Assembly (NCBI GenBank): GCA_008692225.1
Contig: VICG01000007.1
Span: 717,501 to 781,500 of the forward strand
Direction of reading: 5' to 3'
Length of the DNA stretch: 64,000 bases
Source of the DNA: Monilinia fructicola
Taxonomy: Eukaryota; Ascomycota; Leotiomycetes; Helotiales; Sclerotiniaceae
The notes under the pieces were generated by a model. The model was not told the DNA's origin. It made no database searches and was given only the letters and a program-made list of their open reading frames with translations. Position 1 is the stretch's first letter; every line of letters starts with the position of its first letter. The position numbers and the translations under genes are program-made. Positions 35,913-48,725 of this stretch are shown here, piece after piece.

Positions 35913-36547
35913 AGTTGGATTTGGTGCAGAATGGTGTATGTGATGAGACGACGTGTACGCTTCAGGAGTTGATGCGAGAGATCATGCGAGAATGGACATT
36001 CCGAAATCTGCAAAGGTACTGAAAACCCGAAGTTTGGGTATCAAGGATTCTCAAAGTGGAATGATTGAGAGTTGTGTACTTACTTTGTATAGGGACTGTA
36101 CATGTCGAATTGCATATAATGATATTTGATGTCCCCCACAACATCAAACGAGACGATGGCGGTATTTTAAGCGCTTTCGTTGTATCCCAGCGGTTGCATG
36201 CTTGAATTTCGGAGGCAAATAGGTCATCTTGATGTCTTCAAGTAGCTTCCCCTTTCTACATCCACAACACCATGCATGTGCTTTCTACACACGCTGAACT
36301 ATCCTCATTCTCTTACATATACACCAACATTTTCCCGTCCCAACGTCAACATTGACATCAAAAAACACATGAAGTCCCCTCTCCCATTCCCCCGCCTGTT
36401 CCTCCCTTCCTCTCTCAATCTCATAAAAGACCCAGATCCCCACCCTATTATCTCAAAACGCCAAATATGCAACCATGCATACATACAATAATCCCCAACT
36501 CCGACAAAATACCAACAACGCTCTATTCATGCCACGTAATCAAACGT
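35913..36547. other. Short spacer between convergent genes
   Basis: 3' flanks of the small membrane-protein gene and the GT17 gene. Nothing else is seen. Confidence 0.6.
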
Positions 36548-38000
36548 TCAAATTAAATCAATGCCTTTCTTTTCCTGCTCAATTACGTCTTCGTAGTCGA
36601 TGAAACCGGCACCTTCGCCGTCTCGGTCTACCATGTATCCGAATTTCGATCGATGGTCTTTGATGTACGTGGGATGTCGTTGTTGTTGTCGATTCGTTTG
36701 TACCACTGTTTGGATGGGTTGTCAGTTTGGTCCTTAGTGGCTGGTGGTTGTTAAGGGTTGGGAGAAATAGTAAGGTTGGGAGTGAATGTGAGGGGTTTCG
36801 CTTGAACCTCCCTCCTGTCTTGAATTTGCCCCAGTGAATCGATGTTCTCGGCATCCAGAATTATTCACCCAAAAAGAGGATTCCACATCCCATATCTCCC
36901 AGCGTGGGACAAGGAGAATAAAAAGATAGAAATACACACCTGGCCAAATCGATCCCACAAATCCTTTCCCCGTCCCACTCGATCCACGATCCTCCCCGCC
37001 ATCCTAAACTCCCCCTTGTTCAAATTCGTATGGCTAAAACTCTCCATCTTCCTCCTCATCTCCCTGATGGTACTAAAGCAACTACTGCAATGCCACGCCG
37101 CATTCCACAAATCCCCCACGTTCCCCGCATCCCTCTCATCCACGTGCACATGGCCCGCATGTCGACTGCGCAAACTATGCGGCTTGATGGTGTTGTCCAA
37201 GCCGCGATAGAACGTCGCCTGCGGATGTCTCCACTGTTCGCCCCGGTGCCGGAACTGGAAGGAATAGTAGTAGAACTGCGAGCGCAGCGTGAGGATGATG
37301 GGGAACTGGCAGTTGCGCAGCACCTGCAGGGAGGCCGGGCGGATGACTTCGTCGATGTCGGACACGAGGATGACGTCGCCTTCGGCGGGTTTCTGCTCGT
37401 GCGCGAGGTGCGGGAAGACTTGCGTGAACATGGCGTCGCGTTGGAACTTCTCCTGGATCCAGGCGTTTTGTTCGTATTCCCTGGAGCCTGGTAGCGAGGC
37501 GTTGGAGATGGGCGCGGCGCGCGTCGGTGAGGATGTGATGGATTATTTTGTCTTCAAAGGCGGAGAATTTGTGGCGGTTTTCTTGGAAGGTCAGGTTTTT
37601 GGCGAGCCCGGTGAAGGTGGTGGGTGGTGCTTCGAGGATCACGAAATAATCTACCTCGGTGTTCATTTCATGGAGACGGATTTCCAGCCAGTCGAGCTCG
37701 GAGTTCACCATGAAGAGGTCGTATATTTTGCGTTTTTGGGATCTCTGGGGGTATGGGGCTAGGGAGTGCGAGGCACATAGTTGCTTGGCGCTTGAGGCTG
37801 GAAGGAAGTTGTTGTAGATGTGTGAGGTGCGTTGTTCGAAGGATATGTCTTCTTCGGTGATGGTGAGGGGGCTGGGTTTGATGCGGGGAAGGAGAAAAAA
37901 TGTGATGATGTAGAAGACGACGCTGATGGAGAGTATTTTAAGAATCCGCGTGGTTTTGGTTTTGGAGGTAATACCGTGGTTTGGAAAGTTGGATCGCCAT
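36548..38000 (-). CDS. GT17 family glycosyltransferase (beta-1,4-GlcNAc transferase III-like), with two frame breaks
   Basis: Exons by eye: 37975-38000, 36940-37922 and 36548-36705. The first splice joins MAIQLSKPR to VVFYIITFFLLPR, a short cytosolic tail and signal anchor of a Golgi type II protein. An unspliced start at 38089 is possible but less family-like. GT17 blocks seen: KIYDLFMVNSELDWLEIRL, EVDYFVILEAPPTTFTG, GDVILVSDIDEVIRP (with the metal-binding acidic motif), GLDNTIKPHSLRSRHAGHVH and DRFGQWYKRI; it ends SKFGYMVDRDGEGAGFIDYE. The family adds bisecting GlcNAc in animals; the fungal role is not settled. Two frame losses: around 37511-37524 (GCGCGCCGCG, one extra base) and around 36662-36669 (one base missing in CGT-AC). 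These may be errors or true damage. Confidence 0.8.
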
Positions 38001-39954
38001 TTGAGATTGTGATATATTATGCTACCCTCGGAAAGGCAATGAAGGAAAAGAAAAGAATAGGATATAATGAGAGAGTAGAAATGAATCAAAGATATCTGAT
38101 AAAGCTTACATCCTCGTCAATGTCTTAGTGAGACTCCTGGTACGACAGTGTTGCACCTTGATTCATATGAATAGAGCCCAAGAGACCTCAACAAGAAACT
38201 CGAACAGTCCTTTGTGGCACAGCACTTGCAACTTGCATGTACCTGGTCACCCTCTGATACTCGAAAATTCCTTTCCCATCAACTATTTGGCAAGCTGCCA
38301 TGATCAAACATAGGCAAACATTCCAATTTTGCGTTGGAGAAGAGAAGTGGACTGCGCCTCTCCACACTAGGCAACCGACGCATCCTCCCAAACTCTCTTT
38401 GATATCACCATGATAGATTGCCTTGGAGCTACGGATCGTAAAAGATGATCAAATCAGAATACAACATTGAACGTAAAGGAAGCAGGTTTCTATTCCATCG
38501 AGTGGAAGAAATTACATCTCCCGCTTCGTATTACCAGCACCCCTACAGAACCGAAATTCTTACAAAAACTAGTGAATTAAGGTTCTTTTAAAAGATACCG
38601 TCTATAAGCATATGGGCATATATAAAGAGTCTAAATTCTATTAATTTAGCGATAAGTAGCTTGAATTCTATTAGTTTATTCATAAGTAATTTAAAATCTA
38701 TTAGCTTACTTAAAATAAATTAGTTTTATTAAGAAGCTTTATTTTATATTATAATATATAATAATCTTTAAATCTCTTTAAGTTTCGTACTTTTTTCTTT
38801 TTTATAATCTAATAGTAAGTTATCTTATTATATTAAAAGTAAATTAAAATCATTTCGTTAAAATTTAAAGATAAATTACTTTTTCTATTCGCTTTCTTTT
38901 TTATTTTATTACTTTTTTTAACGTTAATACTTTAAATAAGCTTAATAACTTTAAATCTCTAAATAACTTTAATAATATCGAGATAATTATATAATACGCT
39001 AGGCTTTACGCCAACGCCTCGACATTCTATATAGTCGTCGTTCTACGACCCGTAGACCTTTTAAATAGAAATCCTTAGAGTAATAATATCGTATTAATAA
39101 GATACTATTAGTGTTTTTTATATATTATATTAGAGTGATACTAATAAATAATAATAGTAGTAATGCTTATAATTATAATTATAATTGTAATTGTAATTGT
39201 AATTATAATCGTAATCGTAATACTAAAAATAGATCGGCTCTTATTATATCTAGATACTCGAGTAATAGAGTTTCGAAAAAGTCATACTAACTTATCCTTT
39301 TACTTTTTAGCAAAAAGATTAGATGAGATATTAATGTATATCTCTATATAAATCCATATGATTTTATAACAAAAACAAATCAATCGCAAGTAAAATTAGG
39401 TTTTTAATATGCTAGAAGATTCATTGATTGGTAAAAGGTGGGAATGTTTGGTCATGTAGGGCATTGTGTAATTAAGCGTCAGCCTCAAAATCTCGCTTGA
39501 CTTGATGACATTCTGACATGTTGTACTCTGTATGGACCCAGTAGCGGGCTTATTTTGAGCTTGTTGCTGTGCCACATGTCAGAGATTACAGGTGCTTTTA
39601 TTAATAGAGTAGTAAGTATCCAAATGCATGAGTAAGGCTGAGACGGGCACAGGTGGTGTGCCACATACAACTTTTGGATGAAGGGCGAGGAAAGGCTTCC
39701 TGATTTAGTCGGTTGGCACGTCCAAGGTCTCCTTACTCGGCTCTATATGCCATGCGATGTCAGTACAGCATGGAAATCTGAAACAGGTTCGGATCTCTCA
39801 CCGTACAAAAAGAGCTCGATATAAAAGCAAGATGAGGAGGTTTGGGTTCCCTTGTACACCCCATTCCTTAAGCTTTCGCACAATCCCAATTCTGCTTTCG
39901 GGACACAACATGGAACTGAGGGAACCCATTGGCCTACGCGACGCTCATGCTAAA
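38001..39954. other. Spacer with an AT-rich relic
   Basis: 38560-39390 is A+T-rich, with diverged tandem units of about 35 bp near 38630-38720 (TTCTATTAGTTTA and similar) and a small GC-normal patch at 39000-39060. It is probably a RIP-decayed element, but no ends were found. The rest is plain non-coding DNA. Confidence 0.55.
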
Positions 39955-39956
39955 TA

Positions 39957-40756
39957 CTCGGGCGCGTTTTAAAAGAGGCATAGGCGAATATAAAACTTAT
40001 AATTATTCAACGAAATCTTAATATAATTTAGTATAACTTATATATGTATTAGATTTAGTATTTTAAGATCTTCCTATAAAGTTTTTATATTATAAAAAAT
40101 ATTTTTAAAAAGAATATTAATATTATAAAGTTAGTGATTTTAAAAATTTTTAGTATTTATTAATTTATTAATTTTAAATTCCAAAATATATAAATATTAC
40201 AAATTAAAATTATAGAAGAATAATATAAGCTTTAAAGTTTTATTAGATAATTTTAAAATTTAATATTATTTTATATATTTAATATATATGTTGATATAAA
40301 AGGTGGAAAATTTTAAATTTTTAACAAAAAAATATGCTTATATAATCCAAATAAGCGAATTTACCCCTTCGAAACCTGTAAATTTTCCTATATTTTCAAC
40401 TTTATTAATTTATATTTTAAACATCAATAAAGATATTCAAATTCTAAAATAAGATATTTAAAATTTAGCTTTTCTTTTATTATTTAACAAAGTTTGATAG
40501 GTTTAACTATGATATTCGTTAAACTATTCAATATTAATATAAATCTCTAATTTTTTATTAAATTTTCAATATTCATACATTTTATTATACTATTATTCAT
40601 TTAATATTAGGTTTTATAATACAAAATTTTTATATTAAGTATAAAAATACAAAATCTATAATATTTATAAATTTTATAAAATTATATAAAGGTTTCGCTA
40701 AATAATTATAAGTTATATTTTAGCGTATGCCTATGCTCTTTTAAAACCCGCCCGAG
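39957..40756. mobile_element. 800 bp MITE with TA target duplication (family B), RIP-decayed
   Basis: The left end CTCGGGCGCGTTTTAAAAGA and the complement of the right end CTCGGGCGGGTTTTAAAAGA are inverted repeats, and similarity continues for about 110 bp (CATAGGC, then ACTTATAATTATT). TA flanks both sides (39955-39956 and 40757-40758). The interior is nearly pure A/T with no frame. It is a non-autonomous DNA element of Tc1/mariner type by target site. Its ends differ from family A. Confidence 0.88.
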
Positions 40757-40758
40757 TA

Positions 40759-43100
40759 GATTAATTAGGTCCAAGCGATAGAAGAACGAGAGGAATTTTG
40801 GCGGTTGGTAACCAACTCATTTAATATTATTGGAGTTTCTATTAGATTTAGATTTTCCAAATTTGCTTCGCAAGCCAAAAAAAAAGGAGGATCTGACAGG
40901 CCGGATTTATCGTACAATCTAGATCAGCAAGGATCGCAAGGACCAAATCATACAGTAAGATGAAGTAAGATGAGGATATTTTTGTTCGTAAACTCCCCTG
41001 CCCTTCAAATGGTCAAATCATCCATACAGTATTGTAGCGTGATCCTTCGCGCGCAATTGAATCCATTGCTTACAGTAGTATATATACGCAGGGTCGCTCA
41101 TCTCAAACCAAAGGCGACGGAATCCGAAAGCTAAGAAGAAGTTAATCAATTAGGAGCTGTAATTCCGAAAAAGGCAAACAAACAGGGCTCAAGAAGATGC
41201 TTCCAATTACGTTACTGCCAGTCATCGTCAATTTGGTACTCGCAGGGACAGCTCGTTCGACGCTCGTTTACTCCATCTAATTATGCGCATATATACATGT
41301 AAGCTTGTTCATATGAGCAGTAGCCAGATTGCTATCAACGTTGACAGTATCCATGGATTTTTCGAGTACCAATTAGTCATGTAGGAGAGCACATATTAGG
41401 GGTGAAGGGTCAACTGTTGGGTACATAAAGCAGTGCTGGCATGAACTCAAGAATGTTTTCCGCAAAAACCATTGGCCGCAGAGCGAAATTCTCGAAAGGC
41501 ATTCCTCGTACATTCCTCACAGGTATCTATTGCAAGGAAAAGAGAGAGTGTGTAAAAGAAGCACCATATATCAATCACAACCACGACTGTGGTTGTTGAT
41601 TTAAGAGAGCTTCCTCCTCCATGCCCGAGTGTGGATTCTACTCTTCACCACATCTTTCTATCTTCGAAAAAGCAAAACAGCTTGGGGTATTTAACGCTTG
41701 CTCTCAATAATTATCGTTCCTTCTGCTTTCAGTCTTGTAGGTGTTTCCATCCGCGACAGTTCTCCTTAAGATACATATTCATATATATCTCCGTTTCAAG
41801 TCAAGAGCACTCCCAAACAACGGCAGCCAATAGTCTATGAGATAAAGACTGCATGTCATCTAATCTGCACCTTGATTTCTACTATATCCATTGTGGCCGC
41901 GGGACATCAACCAGGACAATGTTCGACATTACTGCCCGAGAGAGATCGAAATAAATGCACAGTGTTATTTCCATTCATTGTCTATGTTGCTTGTGATATC
42001 TAAATTTGACTGCCATCGGGCAATAGCTATCGATCCTCTAATACGCAGCTGTCAGCACCTTAGATTTGGTCGGTCATTACAATCGATTCCTCCTACCAAT
42101 TAATGTCACTACATCTTAACCCCAATTCATCCCGCGGCTGATGAAGGCCGCATAAAGCTCGTTCACCCAATTCACCATCGTGGCGAGCATCCAACTGTAC
42201 TTTCTGCGAACACAAAGATACTTGGCACGAGTCTCGAAAGTATGATGTTTCCACTTACCTCTAACCTTATGATTCGCTACTTCGTCCCGCCATTACATTC
42301 GGGTATCGAACAAATGGCGCGTCTGCACTGGTGAAAGTTGAGTGTTAAATATCGGCAGCACCTTGAGATCCGAATAACAGAATTCGACCCCAAACTCGAC
42401 TTACATAGCCGCGGAGGGCATGAATAGGTAGACAATGCAGTGTATACAAAATTCCCGAGAGATGTCGATTTCATCTGGCGGCTGATCAGACGCCTGAATG
42501 TGGGGCGATTTCGGCGCAGGGCGACATGATACATAATCAGCGTTACCAGTACAACAACAAGAGTATCAAAGGTGTCTGTACTTGGCTACTCGATACGGCT
42601 CCTGACTACATCATCCATTCTCACCTACCCTAAGAAGGAAGCGGCAGTATCTGTATCTTCCCTTGATATGCCATCCCGATAAGATACACAACATCGCCCT
42701 TATGTTCAGTATTCAAATCAAACGTCTTCATCTTCAGTAGAAATCCATGATCTGATATTGCAAAATAGAAACAACAGACAAGTATTCGTATTTCTCTTCA
42801 TGGAATCGATTTCAAGTTGAATCCTTTAGAGGCAAATGATGCTCCTGGAGTATCGCTCGAACTTGAAGAAGGATGATAGTAGCAACTATTGATCTAGTAA
42901 AAGGTATAAAGATATGTTATGAGTACGGAATCTTGAGATATACTCTCATTACCCATATACTCCACCCTCGTCTTCTATACAGGAGATCAGTAGACTCGAT
43001 TCCGGATAAAGCCACTCTCTTTAGAGATATTTTGCCTTTCTCTCTCGCCCTCAGAAAACTTTAATACTATTTCATGAGACGATATATCTTGTAGTATCCT
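40759..43100. other. Non-coding spacer
   Basis: No supported gene. A short frame from ATG 41197 (27 codons, MLPITLLPVIVNLVLA) looks like a secretion signal but runs into a stop, and no partner exon was found. Confidence 0.55.
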
Positions 43101-43111
43101 AGTATGTTAGA

Positions 43112-44239
43112 ATGGCTCAAGATATCGGTCTCCGCCGAGGTGCAGTCTCCATACTTCCCACGCTCTCTTCGTTTCAGCCTTACAAAACCGCCCAAACAAC
43201 TACTGTTCGTATCGGTGCTGGAACATCCACCAACAGCAAACACGGTACATCCGGAAATACCCCCGGAATTCGGCTCTTTGACGTGGTAGGACGAGCCGTT
43301 GGGTAGCAATCCGGGAGCAGCAGCAAGATTGCGGCCGAAAGTTTCGTAGATATCAAAATTATTGCATCTGAACATATCGGCGAGAGACAAGCGCAATATT
43401 CATCGGTTCTATCTGGCGGTGATGATGCCTTGGGCATTGCGTACATTGCGGTCACTTGGCCCAATAGAAGTCAGCAGGCCTGGACCGGAGACATAGGATA
43501 TCAGTGCGGTGGAGACTGGTGTGAATCGCAAACGATTATGAATCCGTCGACAAACTGTATGCCAAAACGCATATGGATTGACATCGATGGTAGTAATGGT
43601 ATCAAGACAAAAGGAATGGGTATCCGTATCAGTGATTTTACGCCCCGCGATGACCGTGCAAGCCGGTATCAGAAAGACCACCAGTGGACCTTAAAATTAT
43701 GTGTGGCAGTGCGCCAAGACTCTCTCACTATATAACGATATTGATATGAAACCATATGTGACATAGTTGATCCCCAACTTCAGTTCATAGCCGGTCTTAC
43801 CGACGTGGACAGGTCGAAAGTGAGCGGTGTCCATGATAGTAAAACATGCACAGGCAAGAAGATGCGAGGTGGGGGTACTCAAGCAATTGCTGCAAAACGC
43901 CTTGGACTTCCAAGTATCAACAATATTACAAGCCTAGGCGACAGCTTTGTAGGTGCATTCTCTGGAAGGTTGATTACTATTAATAGCACATCTCATAGTG
44001 CCATTTGCCTCTGTAGTTCCGCTACATCTCAGGGACCAGAATTCCACACACATCACGAGAGTACGTATTGTGATATGGCAAACAAGCAAACATGTCCTCT
44101 CTGCATTCACCTTGGTAATTCTAGCATGAAGGAAAATTGTTTTAATATTGAAAGCAAAGATTTGATACCACCCAAAGGCATCAAAGTAAGAGACACTTTC
44201 GTACCCACAAAGGAGTATCATACTGTTACCAATGGGTAA
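43112..44239 (+). pseudogene. Decayed gene of an uncharacterised fungal family
   Basis: One frame reads GLRRGAVSILPTLSSFQPY, then IGAGTSTNSKHGTSGNTPG, then a TAG at 43304-43306, then without any shift SSSKIAAESFVDIK, LSGGDDALGIAYIAVTWPN, WTGDIGYQCGGDW, CMPKRIWIDIDGSNGIKTK and MGIRISDFTP. After stops near 43733 and 43790 the tail resumes with DVDRSKVSGVHDSKTCTGKK, then ATSQGPEFHTHHESTYCDM and ends in TVTNG. The Cys and Trp pattern suggests an extracellular protein, but no signal peptide could be joined to it. At least three stops break the gene. I recall proteins of this build as conserved hypotheticals in ascomycetes; no function is claimed. Confidence 0.65.
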
Positions 44240-44794
44240 ACATGCGGATGTGGTTTTGTTCCGGGGATAGAGGAGGAGGGAAAGGACAGGGGGGCATATT
44301 AAGATTGATATTCGATGCCTTTATTGTTTCCCTTGATTTTTCAATTTTTTTGATGTATATATTTGCTTCCTGGTTTTTGCTATCAGACCTCTAATTCTTC
44401 TCGTTGTCCAGCAATGTGCATCCTGTTGTGGTTGTCGGAGAGCAATCAAAAATATAGACGAGGGGTTTCGTAATTCTAGTAGGCTCAAGTTCTGAGTCCC
44501 GCCATGAATCTCATTGCAAATTTGGGGTTTGAATTTGAATGAAGCTCTTGGAGCATGCATCATATTCCATAATATCTTAAATGGTGCAGCTTGTGTATTC
44601 GCGTGTGAGCATGAGCATGTTTTGTACTCCCAAATATGATTTTCGCAAGTAGAGCGCTCTGAAAATGTCTCAATTGAAGTCTGTGATTGGGTTTGATTAG
44701 GGGAGATTCTGTATCGACCTCGTAGAAAACGCCCTAGACCGTTGGAATATTCCTTTCCACATAAATGTTGTACAATTCACGACACTGAATGTCA
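44240..44794. other. Short spacer between convergent gene ends
   Basis: 3' flanks only; nothing else is seen. Confidence 0.5.
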
Positions 44795-45237
44795 TCATGG
44801 CTTTTGTCCCGGTGCTCCAGCCCCTATAACCCCTGGCATCTCTTGTGCTCCTTCGGCCTTTAATTTTCGCAATGTTTGGTCTCGCTGGTACTCCATAACC
44901 CTTCGTTTCTTGAAGTATTGAACCTAATGAAGGGGCACACGTCAGCAACCCAATGCAACCTCCACTGAGCCTCCAGTTACGAGAGTAACACATGAAAACC
45001 TACCCAACTAGTTGCGCAATTCTTCTCAAATCCCCTTGCTTCTGTCCCACAAGATTTCTCAGCTTTATCATTCTCAGTTATACTGTCAATAATCCCATTT
45101 TTATCCAGACATCTGAAGTATGCGTCTCTTGCTTCCCAACATTTAGACCTTTGACTTCGATCTGGTGCTATTGGCGCACCATCTGCGGAAATCTTTGGAG
45201 GAGGTAAAGAAGCTTGGGATGAGCCGAAAAGTCCCAT
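44795..45237 (-). CDS. COA6: Cytochrome c oxidase assembly factor COA6
   Basis: Two exons, 45004-45237 and 44795-44923, with an 80 bp intron (GTAGGT ... CATTAG) joining ATSW to VQYFKKRRVMEY, giving 120 residues. The twin-cysteine motif CWEARDAYFRC is Cx9C and CGTEARGFEKNC is Cx10C, the exact pattern of COA6. It acts in the mitochondrial intermembrane space, helping copper delivery to the Cu-A site of cytochrome oxidase subunit 2. There is no N-terminal presequence, as expected for a Mia40-imported protein. The C-terminal tail (AEGAQEMPGVIGAGAPGQKP) is longer than in yeast. Frame intact. Confidence 0.92.
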
Positions 45238-46770
45238 GATGAATAACCTTGGAAGTAGATGAGGTTTGGAGTTTCGAGAAATTGCGGCGCCTTGTTGTGT
45301 TTTCTATGCGGGGTGGCAGAATAATTCGAGCTAAGCCTAATCTTAACTTGACCGCCTAAGGTTATCATTCTCGCGGCTGGAGCTCCTGGTGAGGAGTGAT
45401 GCATGAGCTGTTTGGAGATTTTCTCTCGGTCAACTTCTACGTCCCTACCTATCTACTACTCTACCTATCTATCGACCTACCGACCTACCCCTATCTACCC
45501 ACTGGGTACCTCTGTGCTCGAGTTCTGTTGGACTGGTCCGAACTTCGTTCGTATCTAATGTACTAAGGCTACTAGCATGCAACAGCATCTAGATTTATGT
45601 TGCAAATGTCTTCAATCTTGGAGCAACAATAATATTAATATTGCCTATAACGATATCGACATATCGATACGTTACCTTCCATACCTACCGTATCTATATA
45701 TTGCCATATCTATAGCTCGACGAGGACGTGCCACCACCCTTCCAGCAAATAGCTCGGTTACCCCGTGAATCATTGGAGCCGGCTATATCTAGGTAGTTGA
45801 TGTTATTTGCTTGCTACGCCTTGAAACCCCTCCCACTCATCGAAGGATAAGCTTCGGAATGGGATTGTTTACCCAAATCCGGATAGTCCTCAGGACTGAT
45901 TGAGACTGTCTCCCTATTGGCGCCTTACGGTCCAACCACCGCATACATCGGGATATATACAACACAGATACAGTCACTCTCAACGTCCTGAATCCTCTAT
46001 CAATTTGGAAATTGCGATTGCATTGTACGCACCGATAGTAGGGAACCAGATAATGTCTAATTGCAAGATCGGTTTGACTTTATGTTTTCATTGGTCTCGA
46101 GTACCACATTCTCTAGGTGATCTTTACCTTGGTAAAAAATCACCTGCATTTCTGCAGATTTAAGAGTAGGTAATGGTATCTACATATCATGTTGCCATCC
46201 TGTCGTATGTTTTGTGCATTTTGATGCAACTGGGTCCGCAGAGATTGTAGAGCAAAAGGTCATGACATCCTACTAGGTACCGCAAATTAGACAGAGACTG
46301 GATCAAAATTGACGGACGAGGGGTTGGTTCACCGGGGATTGATTTCCCACATTGACTTATGTGCCTTGGCAAATAGTCATTTACATCCCCATCCCCGCAT
46401 AGGATTTCCATTTGAGGAGCATTTCTCCCTCTCACCCAAAAATGCTTCCTAGTTGTAAATGATACCAACATAGATCTCTCCCGCGTCATGCTTGCTTGCA
46501 CCATTTTTGCTATTTGACTGACACACTTTACTAACCTTTATAGTTTCACAAAGACTTCTCTTTCTAAATCAATGCAACTGATTTGACTACAGAAACCATG
46601 TCTTCCCCGGTACAGTTGTACTACAAAACCCTTTGGATGTTTTGGATAAACACTCTACATAATTGCGATTTTTTGATAGCCCGTATCTGGTCTGGACTAT
46701 TCCGATCCTTTTTGAGTGCCGATTGTGGCCGTTCCAAGTCAGTATTCCGGTCTGATGTCGTGTCCATGGC
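45238..46770. other. Non-coding spacer
   Basis: (CTAC/CTAT)n-type short repeats near 45450-45500 and 45660-45710. A minus-strand frame at 46187-46504 (105 codons) has no recognised content. Nothing else is supported. Confidence 0.55.
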
Positions 46771-48229
46771 ATGGTCATGGTTATGAATAGGTTGATACCG
46801 GCCCCAAAAGGTCGCGTTCGAACGAGAATCGGACATAGATACCTCGAGGCTTTACAATCGAAAGCAGATGGGGGCTATCAAAGTTCAAGCTCATCATCTT
46901 CAGATGATGGTGGGCAAAGTTCTCCAGGTCTGAGCCTATTGATTCTTGGTATCACTTCTGGGACTGCTATGGATGATATTGATTTCGCACTCTGTCGTTA
47001 CACACAAGAGTCTCCAGAAGCACCCTTACACCTGGACCTTATTCAGGTATGCACCAATAATAGCTGCTTCACAGAAAACAAATGCTCATTACTCCTTAGT
47101 ATGATTCAGTTGTAATGCCTTCAAAGCTCCGAAGCGAGATTCTTTCACTGTTACGAGAGGACGCTGCTCCACCAAGTATGCTATCGCAAATGGACTCAGA
47201 AATGGGCCATACTTTCGCGAACGCGATCCACATCTTTGCACATAAGCATGGAATTTCTGTCGATGACATCGATTTGATTGGGTCTGGAGGACAGCTCATA
47301 ACCTTAACTGGTGCTCCACCTCGTGGACAACATCGATCAAATATGTGTTTAGGGAAGGAGCTGTGATATCTGCAAAAACTGGTGTAACAACAGTTTCCGA
47401 TTATCGAACGGCAGAACAAGCAGTTGGCAGACAAGGCGCCCCTCTGTTTGCATATTTGGTTGGGTTATTACTACACCATCCTACTAGATTACAGATATGC
47501 ATCACAATTGGAGGCATTACCACCGTATGTTTTATTCCATCTGATAAAAAGGGTGGAATAGATGCAATGTACGATTGGGACACCGGCCCAGGCACCTGTA
47601 TGATTGATGCAGCCTATCGTCACTTCGGACTTGACCCCCAAGCAGACCAATCTTCATTCCTACATGGTACCATCTGCCACGAAGTAGTCGAGCAACTTCT
47701 AACAAATGATGAATATCTCAGCACACGCCCACCAAAAACCACAGCCAGGGAAATTTTATGGTGACGCCATGGCGTACAAAATTATAGGCATGTGTGCATA
47801 TCGGGTTGTTCCCCTGCAGATACAATCTCTACCCTCACCCGTTTTACTTCTGCCAGTATAGCCCAACAACTACTGATATATGGTCCTGGCCGTGATGCGA
47901 TCAAACTCGGCCGATATAACCGTCGATGGCCGCGGCGTGTCCCACACCTCCCTGATATCAGACCTCCAAGCCGAATTTCCAGGTGCCCATTTTGGCAGCT
48001 TCGATAAAAACGGGAATCCCATCAAATGCGAAAAAAAGCAGTGGGTTTTGCAATGCAAGCTATGGAGGCATTACTAGGAAGAGCATTGCCTGTCCCGACT
48101 AATGCGGATGTAAGAAGACCAAACACTATTACGGGAAAATTGGCGCCAGGACTTAAGTGGAGGGAGGTGATGGAGAAAAGCGTTAGGTTTGGGGGAACGG
48201 GAGAGGGTGGGAGGGGCTTCCCGAGGTAA
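46771..48229 (+). pseudogene. AnmK-like (anhydro-N-acetylmuramic acid kinase) gene with about five frame breaks
   Basis: Exon 1 (46771-47046) and the next (from 47100) are joined by a clean 53 bp intron. Family blocks: LGITSGTAMDDIDFALC (phosphate-binding SGTSxD-type motif), MGHTFANAIHIFAHKHG, GAVISAKTGVTTVSDYRTAE, GRQGAPLFAYL, TIGGITTVCFIP, DWDTGPGTCMIDAAYRHFG, then DITVDGRGVSH, GFAMQAMEALLGRALPVPT and KLAPGLKWREVM. Frame is lost at GGG 47352-47354 (one G short), 47760-47761 (one G short), GGG 47803-47805 (one G short), near 47880-47893, and at A7 48031-48037 (one A extra). In bacteria AnmK recycles murein sugar; fungi have no murein, so the role of the fungal form is unknown. All clear breaks are homopolymer length changes, so sequence error is a serious alternative to a dead gene. 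Confidence 0.8.
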
Positions 48230-48725
48230 GGGAGTTGATTGTTAAGCGAAGGGATAGAGTGGACCTGTCGGGCGTCAGGAAGGAAGGGATATGCTAGGTA
48301 TGGGTTCAGAGTTTCTTCGACTTGGCCTTTGCATGGATAATTCTCTATGAGAACTTACCTCATGATTTCATACTCATGTTCATAAGCAAATAGCTATAGT
48401 ACATGCGAAACTTATTCAATGCTTTTTGCTGCCCCTCTATTTCGTAGTTCGCTTTGAACCGCCATTGCTCGTTGTGTTGTGATGCACGCTTTGTAGCTTA
48501 GGCTAATAGCCGAGTGCAAGGTTGAATCCAAGTCCGATCTGAGCCAGTCCTTTGGATTCTTCTCTCCTCCCTTTAACCTCCCTTTACCCAGAAGCCCTTG
48601 GGATTCCTCTCAATCATGTGCTTGCAAATTCTTTCACCTATAAAGCACATCCACCATCGACAAGTACTCAGACTCCAGATTGGCAGTGACACACGAAGAT
48701 TGCCATCGAAAAAGGGTTCCTGCCA
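48230..48725. other. Spacer after the AnmK-like gene
   Basis: Non-coding. It includes a promoter-like stretch with CCTATAAA near 48638, ahead of the doubtful small gene. Confidence 0.45.

Noticed and set aside
37030..38128. Long plus-strand frames opposite the GT17 gene
   Set aside because: Shadows of a recognised glycosyltransferase on the other strand.
41197..41280. Short frame with a secretion-signal look
   Set aside because: Only 27 codons and no acceptor exon found within 2 kb.
46187..46504. Minus-strand frame of 105 codons
   Set aside because: Reads partly like protein, but no family, splice sites or promoter could be supported.
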